A stretch of DNA of 64,000 nt from Macrothele yani (taxonomy: Eukaryota; Arthropoda; Arachnida; Araneae; Macrothelidae), in assembly GCA_039090855.1 (NCBI GenBank), contig CM077012.1:143254541-143318540 (forward strand). Reading direction: 5' to 3'. Under the pieces are notes generated by a model. That model made no database searches. It was not told the DNA's origin and worked only from the letters and a program-made list of their open reading frames with translations. Every line of letters starts with the position of its first letter. The first letter of the stretch is position 1. Position numbers and translations under genes: made by a program. Below, piece by piece: positions 24,105 to 35,010 of this stretch.

Positions 24105-24343
24105 CTGACATGGTGAGAATTTTTGTATATCATTTTTTCTGTGTGTTTCACTTTCTCCTTTATAACTGCTGTTCTAATACAAAATCCTTCATAAAAGTTA
24201 TTGCGTTACATTCTTGATGAAATTATCTTTCCATTGATTAATAATTTTATTTTATTACTCCAAAAAAAGTGGTGTTATGAGTCATCAAACCTCAAAAATA
24301 ACACTATTTCCAAAAGGTTTCCACAATTTTGGCCACTACTGTA

Positions 24344-24508
24344 ATTAGTGATTTGATGACACACAATGCAACATCAATACATGCATTTCTACAAAAACTT
24401 TTACCCATCTTAAAAAAGACCATCTTCCCAATGTGAAAAGGGTAATTTATTTTACAGATGGTGCTGGAGGACAATATAAAAATAAAAATAAAAAAGAGTT
24501 TTTTAACC
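24344..24508 (+). pseudogene. Putative transposase of the 13.7-kb element, third part
   Basis: A short piece between two Tc1 elements. It reads ISDLMTHNATSIHAFLQKL, then in a shifted frame VIYFTDGAGGQYKNKN and EFFNL. The TDGAGGQYKN block looks like the second acidic motif of an RNase H-type core. It ends at the TA (24509-24510) used by the next Tc1. Confidence 0.65.
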
Positions 24509-24510
24509 TA

Positions 24511-26052
24511 CACTGCTGGACAATTGCTAAGAACGGATCATAAACGGCTTTATAGCGCATAAAAAAACAAGTGTGGTTGGATGCCAAGTGAAATAAAATA
24601 ATGTCAGAATGCCAGGACATTACAAGAAAGACAATTTATTGTGCTCTGAAATCCAGAAGGCTTTGGACCATGTTCAAGGGACAAACAGGCCATTTTGTGT
24701 AGAATACGTAAACGTGAAAAAAATGCAATTACCGTCCGCAGGCGTTCCGGCGTAAGATGTCAATACGGGATATGGCCACCATGGAGGGCGATGCAAGATT
24801 CCACACGTCGTGTCATGCTTTGCACAACATTATCAAGCAGCTGTTGGGGTAATTTATCCCATTCCTCTGTCAGTGCACGGATGAGGGTGTCCTTGTTTAT
24901 TGGAGGGCATTGGCGACCAGCAAGACTCCTCCCCAAAGCATCCCACACATTTTCAATGAGATTCAGAACTGGAGAACGTGCTGGCCATACGAGGCGTTGA
25001 ATATCCTCGCTTTCAAGACACTCCTGGACAGCGACTGTTCGATGACATGTTGCGTTGTCGTCCATGAAAATGAATCTATCACCGACAGCACCACGGAACA
25101 TGCGAACATGAGGTAGCAGAACATCATTAATGTATTGTTGCCCAGTCATAAGTCCCAGTTGGAAGCACATAGAGGGACGTACGGCCATTGATCATGATGC
25201 CAGCCCATACCATGACACTGCATGTCTGATATCGGTCCGTTTCCTGTATGTTTGCTGGACAATATGCAGTACCACTATCACGCCAGATCAGTTGTCGTCG
25301 ACAATCAGACGATAGACTGTATATACTCTCATCTGAGAAGAGGACAGCAGACAAGTCATTATCAGTCCAATTGCGATGTTGATGGCACCATTGCAAACGG
25401 GCGGTACGGTGACGTCTGGACAATGGGATGCACACAGCAGGACGGCGGGCGTATAGTCCTCCTTCATGCAAACGTCTCGCGACAGTTTTTCGGGAGATCC
25501 GCTTGCCAGTAGCAGCCATAAACTGATTTGCTACCTCACTAGCTGTGCTGCGCCGGTGTCTTTTTGTTGATAGCACTATGTACCGATCTTCTGCAGGTGT
25601 CGTACTGCGAACACAACCTCCCCCGTGACGTTTGCTGCACTCTCCATTTGTTTGAAATGATTTCCAAAGCCTTGAAACAACACTGTGGCTGACGTCGAAC
25701 TCCCTGGCAACATCTGTTATTTTTCGCCCTTCTTCAATCTTGCCAATAATACGGCCACGCGTAAAATCATCTAGGTGATGTCGGGAAGACATACTGAAAC
25801 TTATAAGTTCGTCAGTTGATTCTTTCCCTTTCAACTTTTCTTTTGAACAACAACGGTCAATATGCGTCAAATCCTTTATATCTCTTATCAGCGCTATGAC
25901 GTCACGAACAAGTTCGGCAATCCAAAATTTGCATACGCACAACACGTCTTACTGTATCCCGCACTTATGCTAATTTCCACATTTTCCTGCCTTCCATTTT
26001 ATGGTTGCTATCGTTGCCATTGTCATCCGTCCTTAGCAATTGTCCGGCAGTG
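24511..26052 (-). mobile_element. Tc1-like element, second insertion in the 13.7-kb element
   Basis: TA copies lie at 24509-24510 and 26053-26054. The ends CACTGCYGGACAATTGCTAA are inverted repeats of about 30 bp. Excision restores FFNL-VHHKKDFNLEADMHFF in the host gene exactly. Confidence 0.92.
24757..25792 (-). pseudogene. Tc1 transposase, near-intact, one frameshift
   Basis: The start is MSSRHHLDDFTRGRIIGKIE at 25792 and the stop follows GGHIPY at 24757. Two helix-turn-helix regions (ITDVAREFDVSHSVVSRLWK; SRKTVARRLH) precede VLFSDES, FMDDNATCHRT and LNLIENVWD. I count 34 residues between the second Asp and the Glu (DD34E). The only disruption I can see is a frameshift near 25130-25190, after GRTSLYVLPTGT. 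It is the best-preserved Tc1 within the large element and therefore one of its latest invaders. Confidence 0.85.
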
Positions 26053-26054
26053 TA

Positions 26055-26760
26055 GTTCACCATAAGAAAGATTTCAACCTTGAAGCTGATATGCATTTCT
26101 TTGCCACTTCTTATGGAAAAGTGCCATGCGATGGAATAGGGGGTACTGTGAAGCAACGTGCAACAAGGGCATCCTTACAACTTATTGACAAACATATTTT
26201 AACACCAAAAGACATGTTCAAATATTGTACAAAAAAAAAATAAAAAGAATACAATTCCTTTTTGTAACACAAAAAGATATTGATGAAGAAAATGTCATAC
26301 TTGCAGATAGATATGCTTCTGCTTTAAAAATAGCAAACACTGGAATTCATAATTTTATTCCAATGGAGAACAAAAGATTAAGAATTCAACTTGTGTCAAG
26401 CAGCAGGAAATATAAAGTTGTTAACATATCTAAAGTTTTTGCGAATACAGAACTTGCAGAGGAATCCAAAAAAATTTATTACATTGAATGTGTGTATGAA
26501 TCAAAATGGTGGCTTGACATTATCAAAGACTGTTCTGAAGAACACAGAGATTTCAAAATTCAGTTTTTTCATCAACCAGGGCCAGGAACATAATTTTCTT
26601 TGTCAACTAATGACAAAACATGGGTTCCACAGGCCAACAGTTTAAAAGCCCTCACACCACTGCAATTAACCACTGCTACTGGAAGAGGACACAACATTAC
26701 CCCAAAACTGTCTTTGTCTTTGATGCAATTGCTAGTAGGCCATTTAAAACACATCTGAAA
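26055..26760 (+). pseudogene. Putative transposase of the 13.7-kb element, C-terminal part
   Basis: Begins VHHKKDFNLEADMHFFATSY and GKVPCDGIGGTVKQRATRAS. The Asp in CDGIGGTVK is a candidate third acidic residue. It continues LIDKHILTPKDMFKYC and, after a frameshift, IYYIECVYESKWWLDIIKD and FKIQFFHQPGPG. A frayed end near TWVPQANS follows. The order of the motifs DFSAN, TDGAGGQYKN and CDGIGG is the reason for proposing a D-D-D type nuclease. Known homologous proteins are, to my memory, annotated only as uncharacterised. It is followed within about 110 bp by the right inverted arm. Confidence 0.65.
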
Positions 26761-26872
26761 GAATGTTCTAATTTGCTGTCCCATAATTTTATTTTTCATA
26801 TTAACTTTGTACTATGTTGTATAAACAGGTGAGCTACTTCTATGATGAGCATATACATTTTTGTAGACTGAA

Positions 26873-27542
26873 ATGGGTCAATTTGTATTATCATTATTTT
26901 AGAAACTATTGTGAAACACAAAACAAAACTTTGAGAATATTTAGATATGCAGTAGAAGATAGTTCTCAGAAAATAATAAGGTATTTATCTGCTACCCCTT
27001 TAGATTTATTGTATCCCAAAAACATAAATTTTGGCAATGTTGCAGTTATAAAATATTTTCTGAATAAAAAAGGGAAACATCACACAAGTTGAAATATGCT
27101 TTAACATTCTTAGCAACATATGAGAATTGCCTGAAAAAATACTCACTTTGTGTTTAAGTATCCTTCTAGTATAAAAAATGCTGCCAAAAAGTGACTAAAT
27201 CTGCACTGTGACCTTGAATTTTGACCCCCTACAACCTGACAAATTATTATGCTATGGAAATGAGGTTATTACATATGAATGTACAGGTTATTACCCCTAT
27301 TTAGGCACCCATTAAGTGTCATTATCTCCACAATAACTCAATTTGTGTTAATTAAAGATAACCCTTATTTTAGCTCATTTTGGGGGGTTTGAGGACCTAT
27401 ATCTCCAAAAAGGGTGGGAAAATAAATCCTAAACCTTGTTTTCAGGGTACTTTTATGTTGTACTGTAACATATTAAAAAATGAGGAAAATCAAAAAACCC
27501 ACAACTACAAGTACCTGGTGAATTCATATGGAATAATGACCC
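26873..27542 (-). repeat. Right terminal inverted repeat of the 13.7-kb element
   Basis: Complementary to 13804-14461. The outer tip is at TGACCC, followed by CTTT. It lies only 142 bp upstream of a CIAPIN1 exon. Confidence 0.85.
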
Positions 27543-27684
27543 CTTTTTGAAATTTAGAAGTGATACTTATTAGAATTTTGCAGCAAAACTTCTGCTATCA
27601 TGTGAAAGTAAGTTGGGAATTTTTTAAAACAAAAGTTTTTCAGTGTCGGAATCAAGTTTGATGTTTAATATTTCTTCCATATAG

Positions 27685-27835
27685 CCTGAAACCATTTCTG
27701 AAAACCAAGGAAAAGAAGAACATTCTACTGGATCAGATGAATCCCAGAAATCAAAGGTTTCTGTTGTTGAATTCAAGGCTTTCAAACCAAGTTTTGAAAT
27801 TGGATCATCAGTACAACTGCCATTTACAAAGAAAA
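27685..27835 (+). CDS. CIAPIN1: CIAPIN1 (anamorsin) internal exon 1 of 3 visible
   Basis: CIAPIN1/Dre2 is a cytosolic Fe-S assembly factor that takes electrons from the diflavin reductase NDOR1. This exon encodes the end of the N-terminal methyltransferase-like domain and the start of the linker. It contains VVEFKAFKPSFEIGSS and ends LPFTKK, matching the family's KPNFEVGSS...TKKS region. The acceptor is TTTCTTCCATATAG just before 27685 (phase 0) and the donor is GTAATA at 27836 (phase 1). The first half (PETISENQGKEEHSTGSDES) is acidic and poorly conserved. The upstream exons of the domain were not found; a 13.7-kb transposon sits directly 5' of this exon. Confidence 0.85.
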
Positions 27836-28236
27836 GTAATATTTTTGAATGTTTCATAATGCATAACTTCTTAAAAAATCACAAACTGTAGACTTCTGAG
27901 CCCAGTATATTAGGTAGTAACATTTTATTTCCAGCTGTTGACAGCCATTTCGAAACTTAATGTTTATTTAATGATAGAAACTTACTCTTAAAGTCAGTGA
28001 GTCTTCCTGATAGTATTCATTTGTGCCTTGCATGAAAAGTAAATGAAATGAATAACATTGAGTAAAAATTGTGCATTTTGATGAACAGTTTACTTGGGAG
28101 TTTCAAGAGTAATTTTACAAGGTTAGTGACTTGCAGTGTTTTGCTAACAACATTTTGCCTCACATTTCGCCTTGCTTAATTGCAGCATTCAACTTCTTTG
28201 GTGGTCTGCCTGTCCAAGACAACTAAAAATCAAGTT
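27836..28236. other. CIAPIN1 intron, unrecognised
   Basis: The start of the 20.6-kb intron. AT-rich, with no element recognised before the LINE. Confidence 0.6.
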
Positions 28237-29930
28237 ACATACATACATCATACGTATCACTAAGCTGTTCTCTGATATTCAGAGGGTTAGCTCCACAAAG
28301 AAATACAAACTACCAGATAATTTTTATGTACTGTTGCCGTATCAAACTTTTCCATTTACAACGATCTTGACATACAACTCGGGCTACACTCACATCCATC
28401 ACATGCCGTACACAAGATCTTTTTCTCATGCTGACACTCCTGAATCTGATCCTCCCATGACTTCCTTGGCCTTCCTCTACCTTTCCTTCCTGCCACTTGG
28501 GCTAAAAAGATTTTCTTAGTAAGCATCTCATCACTCATTCTTTCACCATGGCCAAACCAGCGAAGCATATTAGTCTCCACCTTGCTAACAACATTTTGCC
28601 TCACATTACACTACTGCAACACATCTTCATTCCTCACACAATCAGAACGCGTCTTGCCACAAACCCCTCGTAAGTAACGCATTTCTCCAGTACACAAACG
28701 ACTCGTATGTTTCTTCTGTAGCACCCAGGTTTAACTGCCATACATCAGAGTAGGAACAATTACACTTTCATACACAGCCATGCGGGACTCCCTTGAGAAT
28801 CCATCATTCCTGTGAAAACCTCCCAAAGCAGCCATGACTTTCAATGAAGAATTCACACGCCTACTAATTTCACCATCCAATTTTTTCTCTCTGTCAAACA
28901 TGCTTCCTAAATACACAAACTCATTCACCTGGTCAATCACTGTGCCATTTAGACATATATTACATTCAGTACTACCAGTTCCTTTCTCAAAAACCATAAC
29001 TTTGGTTTTTTCCTTATTTATACTCAGTTTGAATTTCATGCAAACTTTGTACATCCGAGACAACATACTCTGCAACTCACTTTTGCTCTCTGCCAACAGG
29101 ACAGTGTCATCAGCATACAGCAATCTGCACACACGCATGTCACCAAGATATAAACCAGTATTATCTATTTTGGCATCATGCATGCACGCATCCATAAATA
29201 TATTAAACAGCCATGGTTACATTATGCAACCCTGTCTGACTCCTGCACCAATAGAAAACCATTTGGATAAAACACTACTTGTACACAAGCTCTGCTGTCA
29301 GCATACATGGCTTTTACACTGTGAAGTAGATTCTCAGTAACACTATAATCATTCAATACCTTCCACAAAAGTGTCCTATTTACTCGGTTTTAGGCTTTCT
29401 CTAAATCTATGAAAGCAGCAAAAACTTTCTTACCAAAAGCCAGATACTTTTCAATCATCATGAGTAATGAAAATATTTGGTTAGTGCAGCCTTTACCAGG
29501 CATAAAACCACTCTGAACATCCCACACTTTCTTTGATGTAAGACCCCGTACTTTTTCAATGACGACCTTACCAAATGCTTTCCTTGGCACACTCAGTAGG
29601 TTAATGCCACGATAGTTCTTGCAGTCAATCTGATCACCTTTTCCCTTATACAAGGAAACAATGGTAGCATCGTTCCAATCCTGAGAGACCATTCCTAACT
29701 CCCAGCACAACTGGCAAATTTCAGTTAACCAGTCAATTACAGAGTCACCACCATATTTCAACATCTCAGTAGTTATGCCATCAACACCTGGAGCCTTATC
29801 ATTCTGAAGAGATTTTGGAGCTTTACACACCTCTTCTCTTGAGATCCCTCCTGTGCTTCCATCCTTCCCTGTGACATCATCTGCTTCTGCCTCTGAATCA
29901 CCTTTACTTTCCTGATCTAATAAAAATCGA
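28237..29930 (-). mobile_element. RTE-like LINE family L, copy 1 (5'-truncated)
   Basis: Flanked by a 13-bp target duplication with one mismatch (TAAAAATCAAGTT at 28224-28236; TAAAAATCGAGTT at 29931-29943). The 3' end on the minus strand carries an (ATGT)-type tail near 28237-28252. Same family as 33667-34168 and 39895-43130. It lies in the CIAPIN1 intron, antisense to the gene. Confidence 0.85.
28370..29930 (-). pseudogene. LINE reverse transcriptase, decayed
   Basis: RT motifs run in order on the minus strand: APGVDGITTEMLKYGGDS, ATIVSLYKGKGDQIDCKNYR, VQSGFMPGKGCTNQI, AAFIDLEKA (motif A Asp), GVRQGC and LLYADDTVLL (motif C). The tail holds LRWFGHGERMSDEML and GRKGRGRPRKSWEDQIQE. In-frame stops occur after DLEKA, in RQGCIM, and after TLMYGS, with frameshifts near the end. 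The endonuclease half is missing through 5' truncation at LLDQESK. Confidence 0.85.
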
Positions 29931-30990
29931 GTTGAACCATCAAAATGACTGTGGGCCAGTGGAAGAGTCGCATTTTTAGGCAGTGACATTTATTTCAGAA
30001 AAAAGTTATGGCATTTTTTTACTATAAAGGGAAGTTGCAAAATATTTTTGTTGGTCATACATAAAAAATAACTTAAATTCTGTAGTCTATGCATTGGTGA
30101 GGGGGAAATTCCTAAGTAAAGTATGTTATGAAGGCAAGTGTGAAAGGCTACTGATTTGGCAGCATGCCCGAACCATTTTTGATAAGAATCTCTGGTGCAT
30201 CATGGGAATATTGTGAGGATACTACAGTAACTCTCGCCTCAGTGCGAGGGATCATATTAAGGGAAATGTATTGTGCATGTTGCAGTCGCAGATTGGGAAG
30301 CATCAGTTTAAAAAGTGGCAAGCCAGGTTACACTTACATTCGTGAATGGTAATCAATTAGATTTCATCAACATGTGATGTGTTAAAGCATCATTTCCAGG
30401 CCTCAAACAAAAAAAGGAAAGTCTGTGAATCCAAAAGTATCCATGATAGAAAATGTAATTGCGACTGGCAATCGTGTGCATTCTAGCAGCAGGAGACCTT
30501 TAGTTGGTTCCACATACAATTCTGAAGTAGACAAAATGCCCTCTTCACTTCGTAAAAATTTTAAATTTGCTAACAGTCAGTCAGCCAGCCAGCCAGCACA
30601 TATTACTCGAAGTTATAATTTCAGAATTGTTTCAATTAAGGTACATGCATCAAGTATATCCCATAATCAGGTACTGAATTTCAACACAACTTCTAAACAA
30701 GCACCTGGAATATCTGAGACCAGTAAAGCTTTATCATCACTGCAAGAATGCCTATCTATTACTTTGTTTCTTGCTGCTCACACATTAGCCAAAAATTCTT
30801 GGCCAATCACTAACTTTACATGGCAATACAAACCAGATATTGTGAAAAATGTTAATGCTGAGGGGCAAACATACTTAATGAATAAAGCTTGTAAAGAATT
30901 TATATCATTCATCTCAAAGGCATGTCAACAGCTTGTTTGTGATATTAATGGTGCCACATGTTTCTCCGCAATGTATGATACGAACAGTTA

Positions 30991-32538
30991 AAATCTGGTG
31001 TGCAAAAATTAAAGACAAAGAGGAGAAATTAGCATAACAGCAGAACGAGCAGGCAGAACGGACCAAAAGACCACTCAGGAGATAGACTAGGGTCTGGTAC
31101 GATAGGGCATGCGCATATATGCAGCATGATGTGGGGGAGGGAGTGTCGGAAGGGTATAAAGCACATGGGCGGTGTATGCTCAGCAATTTGGTGAAAGCTA
31201 TTGCACTGTGTACATCGGTTTAAACGACGTCAAGTAGCTGCCACCGTGTGATATGGCCAACAGGCAATCCAGTAGACGACATGTGGATGACTTTACCCGA
31301 GGTCACGTCATTGGGAAGTTGGAAGAAGGTCGAAGTGTGACTAGTGTGGCGGAGGAGTTCGGATTCGCTCACAGCATCGTTTCACGAGCTTGGAGAGCAT
31401 TTCAGACGAGAGGAACAGCTGTCCGAGAGTTTAGCAGTGGTCGTCCACGAGCAACCACGGCGGCGGACAACCGGTATATTGTCCTACAGGCGAGAAGAGA
31501 CAGACTGCAGACAGCGGGAGAAATCGCAAGGCACATGCAACAGACAACTGGACGTCCATTATCGCGTTTTACCGTGGCCAGGAGGCTGCACAAAGGTGGC
31601 CTATTTGCACGACGACCAGTACGGTGTGTGCCATTAACGCCTGCTCGTCGGAAACGGCGGTTTCTGTGGTGCCAGGAACACAAGAACTGGACACATGAGC
31701 AATGGGGTCGAGTTCTCTTTATGGATGAGAGCTGATTTAGTCTGACGAGCGATTCTAGACGTATACACATCTGGAGAGAGCAGGGAACACGTAATCACAC
31801 CTCCAACATCATCGAAAAGGACCGGTTTGGAGGTGGCGGAGTTCTCGTTTGGGGCGGTATCATGCTTGGTAGCCGTACTGACCTCCACATCTTCCAAGGA
31901 GGTTCAGTCACTGGTGTCCGCTATTGTACCGATGTTCTCCTGCCTCACGTGCGTCTGTTTAGAGGTGATGTGGGTCCTGAGTTCCTCTTCATGGACGACA
32001 ACGCTACACCTCATCGTACAGTGGCTGTCACAGAGCTGTTGAAGAGTGAAGATATTCAACGCATGTATTGGCTCGCAAGATCCCCAGACCTAAATCCAAT
32101 CGAGCACGTGTGTGACCTTCTCGGGAGACGCTTGGCGGCACATCACCAGCCGCCAGCAACAATTCCGCAGCTGCGATTTTCACTACAAGAGGAATGGGCT
32201 GCGATGCCTCAACAGCTCCTTGAGAACCTCAGCATGGACAGACGTTGTAAATCCTGCAACGCAGTCAATGGTGATCATATCTCCTACGAAAGACTGGATT
32301 TTTCTTGGCAGCCGCCTGTCACATGGACATTTCTGTCTTCTGCCCAGTTGTGCTCGAAGCTGCCTTTTCAATAAAGTGCTTTTGTATCCTTTGGATTCCT
32401 TGTTTGGACGGTTTTGCTCACTTGTCCCATATTCTTACATCTTGGGGATCTTATGGTATGATTTGAGTCGATGTGGAGCACTTCTGCACGACGTTACATT
32501 CAAAAAACCGTCTCATCCTTAATTTTTGCACACCAGTG
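30991..32538 (+). mobile_element. Tc1-like element, family 1 copy B
   Basis: TA copies lie at 30989-30990 and 32539-32540. The right end read inward is CACTGGTGTGCAAAAATTAA; the left starts AAATCTGGTGTGCAAAAATT. It is longer and better preserved than copy A at 3658-4982, to which it is otherwise alike. Confidence 0.87.
31253..32374 (+). pseudogene. Tc1 transposase, complete except for one stop codon
   Basis: The reading frame from MANRQSSRRHVDDFTRGHVI at 31253 runs to 32374 (373 codons) with a single in-frame TGA at 31733-31735, directly after the first catalytic block VLFMDES. Helix-turn-helix regions (TSVAEEFGFAHSIVSRAWRA; SRFTVARRLHKGG), the catalytic FLFMDDNATPHRT and SPDLNPIEH are all present, with 34 residues between the second Asp and the Glu. 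The stop replaces the Arg usually found in DESRFSL. A one-base change would explain it, so the element died recently or the base could be an error. Confidence 0.87.
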
Positions 32539-32962
32539 TATGTTATTTACATTGTTATAATATGAGTTTTATATTATTTACATTGTGTTTTGTAGGAGAG
32601 GTAAGCTCTCAGTAAAAGTTTTAGGTATGTTTTCACTTAACAAGGCCAATGATGAGTCAGTCTGTTGTCTTACGTGATGTATGTATGAATTTCAGAGGTC
32701 AAAAAATCTGCTAGTCCCGACGCCCAGGACTCTTGAATTTTATGTTCAGGCTAGAGCAAAATATACGTTTTTTTTAGTCCGGGACTACCTTTTAAAAGTT
32801 TGTTTTTCCCAGGCTGAGGCACTTACATTGGTGTATTTGCTCAAATACTATATGCTTTTTATTTATTTATAAGGCATGCATGCCGCTGTTGAACCATACA
32901 TGTTTTGATGTCTAAAATTTTTGCTTGAGGGAAAGCATCTGCTATGGTGTGGAGTTACAAGT

Positions 32963-32964
<2 letters not shown>

Positions 32965-32994
<30 letters not shown>
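32965..32994. repeat. Poly-T tract (30 T)
   Basis: A pure T run within the hAT region, possibly the tail of a minus-strand retroposon. Confidence 0.9.
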
Positions 32995-32995
<1 letters not shown>

Positions 32996-33666
32996 GAGGG
33001 GCGACAGCAGAAAAGGAGATATTGGTCGAGGTTACCTACTTCCCGGTGTTCGTGAACTGCTGGATTGGAAGGAAAAACAGCCCCTGAGGTTAGATATAAA
33101 TGGACTGTATCTGAAGGGCTGGTAAAGGGTTGGTTTTTTTTTTTGTTGTTGTTGTTTCTTCATATGAATATCATAGTTTCTATTAATAAAATCAACATTT
33201 CCTAAATTAGAGCTTTATTTTATCCTAATTTGCTTGGGACTGGATCAAAAAAAGTAAGTTGTGAATTCTTATTCTAGTTAGTCTGAGACTAAATAGGCAA
33301 AAAGAATTTTCGACCCCTGAATTTACTTCAACTTGTTCCTAATCCATTTGAGAAGCTTATATGTTTTGTTGCTGATGGGACCTCAATAGTGCAAGGTGAT
33401 AAAATAGGTGTTGGGCAAAGGATTATGAAAGAACACCTATAGTGATAGTTTCACTGCATGGCACATAGGCTAGAATTAACCTTTACATGTACATTGAAGC
33501 CTTTAAAGTGTATTGTAATGTGGGAGAATTTCTTTTGCAGTTTTAATTTTATCACAACAGCTCTTGAGGTAAATTTCAGTTGAAAGAAGCATGCAAATGC
33601 TTAAAAATTTATACAACTGATTCCTACCAGAGTTGGTCATACACAATGGCTGCCACATTTGGATAA

Positions 33667-34168
33667 ATATGATATATGGTATGATATATCACTAAGCTGT
33701 CTCTGAGATTCTGAGGTTAGCTCCACAAAGAAATGCAAATTACCAGATATTTTTCACGTACTGTTGCCGTATCAAACTTTTCCATTTACAACGATCTTGA
33801 CATACAACTCGGGCTTCACTCACATCCATCACACGCCGTACACAAGATCTTCTATACTTCATACTCATAATCTTTTTCTCATGTGCAGGCACTCCTGAAT
33901 CTGATCTTCCTGTGAATTCCTTGGCCTTCCTCTGCCTTTCCTTCCTGCCACTTGGGCTAAAAAGATTTTCTTAGTAAGCATCTCATCACTCATTCTTTCA
34001 ACATGGCCAAACCACCAAAGCATATTAGTCTCCACCTTGCTAATAACATTTTGCTTCGCATTACACAACTGCAACACATCTTCATTCCCCACACAGTCAG
34101 AAATGTGTCTTGCCATCCCATCCCACCCCACCCCACACACACCCCGTAAGTAACGCATTTCTCCAGCA
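33667..34168 (-). mobile_element. LINE family L, short 3' fragment with target duplication
   Basis: TTGGATAA at 33659-33666 and 34169-34176 is the 8-bp target duplication. Joining across one copy restores PHLDNFEASFDALK of the hAT frame. It encodes only the C-terminal tail of the LINE (LWWFGHVERMSDEML, GRKGRGRPRNSQEDQIQE). A small CCCCACCCCACACACACC-like tract near 34120 is probably local slippage. Confidence 0.9.
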
Positions 34169-35010
34169 TTGGATAATTTTGAGGCCAGTTTTGATGCTTT
34201 GAAATTACAAATGGAAAACTACCATTTGTCATCCAAAACACAATCTGCATCTGTTCCTCATGAATTACTGAAACCTATGAGAGCAAGGACATTAATTTGT
34301 GCTGCAGTAGAATTATCTGAGGGGGCTTCTGTCCACAAAAAGTTTCTGTAATCTTACAGCACCAACGTACTGCTTTGTTTCATACATACTTTTCTGTATG
34401 TGCAGTTTTGGAATCTCTGATGACCTGAAGGGAGTCCCTGAAAAAAAATTAGAACAATGTGTTTTCTATGGGCAAAATTAAAATGTGATACAAAACAAGT
34501 GTAGGACAATAAACAATTCCCCTAGTCTGTTGACCAAATAATTGAGCAACTGAAAGCTAGGTATCCTGACATCAATGGAAGTTTAATTGCAGTGAGTAGT
34601 GACTTGTCTGAATGGCTATTGAAACCATGCCCAGCAAACTTTGAGAAGGAAGAATTCTGAATACTGACTGATGTCTTTAATGATATATTGCTGAAATTCA
34701 AAATTTGAACAGCTTATACAGAAGTCGAGTGGGTTTCCTTAAAAAAGTAATTGTGTGCTTATAATGTAGAGCCCGATAAACTGTCATGGGAAAAGATAAA
34801 TTCACAGTATCATATTGGAAATGGAAATATTTTGACTGCGATTGATGTTTTATGTTCTGTTCCTTACACATCAGCCATGAGTGAACGGGGGTTCAAAAAT
34901 ATGAGGGAAATCAAAACAGATTGGCAGAACAAAAGTTAACACTGAAACTGTTTCAGACTTAATGGTATTACTCAGATATTTCGCACAATTTGATCCACTT
35001 CTGATAGTGT

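Larger units (their letters stand above)
22584..24341 (+). mobile_element. Tc1-like element with long inverted ends, nested in the 13.7-kb element
   Basis: TA copies lie at 22582-22583 and 24342-24343. The ends CAGTAGTGGCCAAAATTGTG are inverted repeats that extend for well over 100 bp (GGAAACCTTTTG, GAGGTTTGATG and further). A (GT)n tract lies in the leader. Removal restores SFYV-ISDLMTHNATS in the host gene. Confidence 0.9.
13804..27542 (+). mobile_element. 13.7-kb TIR transposon with nested insertions (Sola-like candidate)
   Basis: Inverted arms of about 660 bp (13804-14461 and 26873-27542) face each other, starting GGGTCATTCTACATGAAATC on the left and GGGTCATTATTCCATATGAA on the right. 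CTTT flanks both outer ends, a possible 4-bp target duplication. Between the arms lies one broken plus-strand gene in four pieces (15062-15945, 21734-22581, 24344-24508, 26055-26760). The gaps between them are a 5.8-kb insertion or intron and two TA-bordered Tc1 elements. Subtracting these leaves about 4.6 kb. Four-base target duplications are known for Sola elements. Sola membership is my inference, not tested. Confidence 0.75.
30425..35010 (+). pseudogene. Second hAT transposase (KIAA1586/ZNF862-like type), nested and decayed
   Basis: A long frame at 30425-30991 ends TLFLAAHTLAKNSWPITNFT...FISFISKACQQLVCDIN, resembling the part of hAT transposases before the first catalytic Asp. It resumes at about 33340 with VCFVADGTSIVQGDKIG, HRLELTF and QWLPHLD. 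Then DNFEASFDALKLQ (34169 onward) and finally SAMSERGFKNMREIKTDWQ and ETVSDLMVLLRY, the C-terminal dimerisation block (about 34860-34990). A Tc1 at 30991-32538 and a LINE fragment at 33667-34168 interrupt it. Sequence between 32541 and 33290 is not clearly hAT. Stops and frameshifts abound. Confidence 0.68.

Noticed and set aside
27624..27857. 77-codon minus-strand frame over the CIAPIN1 exon
   Set aside because: The plus strand has conserved residues and splice borders; this is the antisense shadow.
28834..29340. 168-codon plus-strand frame
   Set aside because: It is the shadow of the LINE reverse transcriptase, which reads on the minus strand with clear RT motifs.
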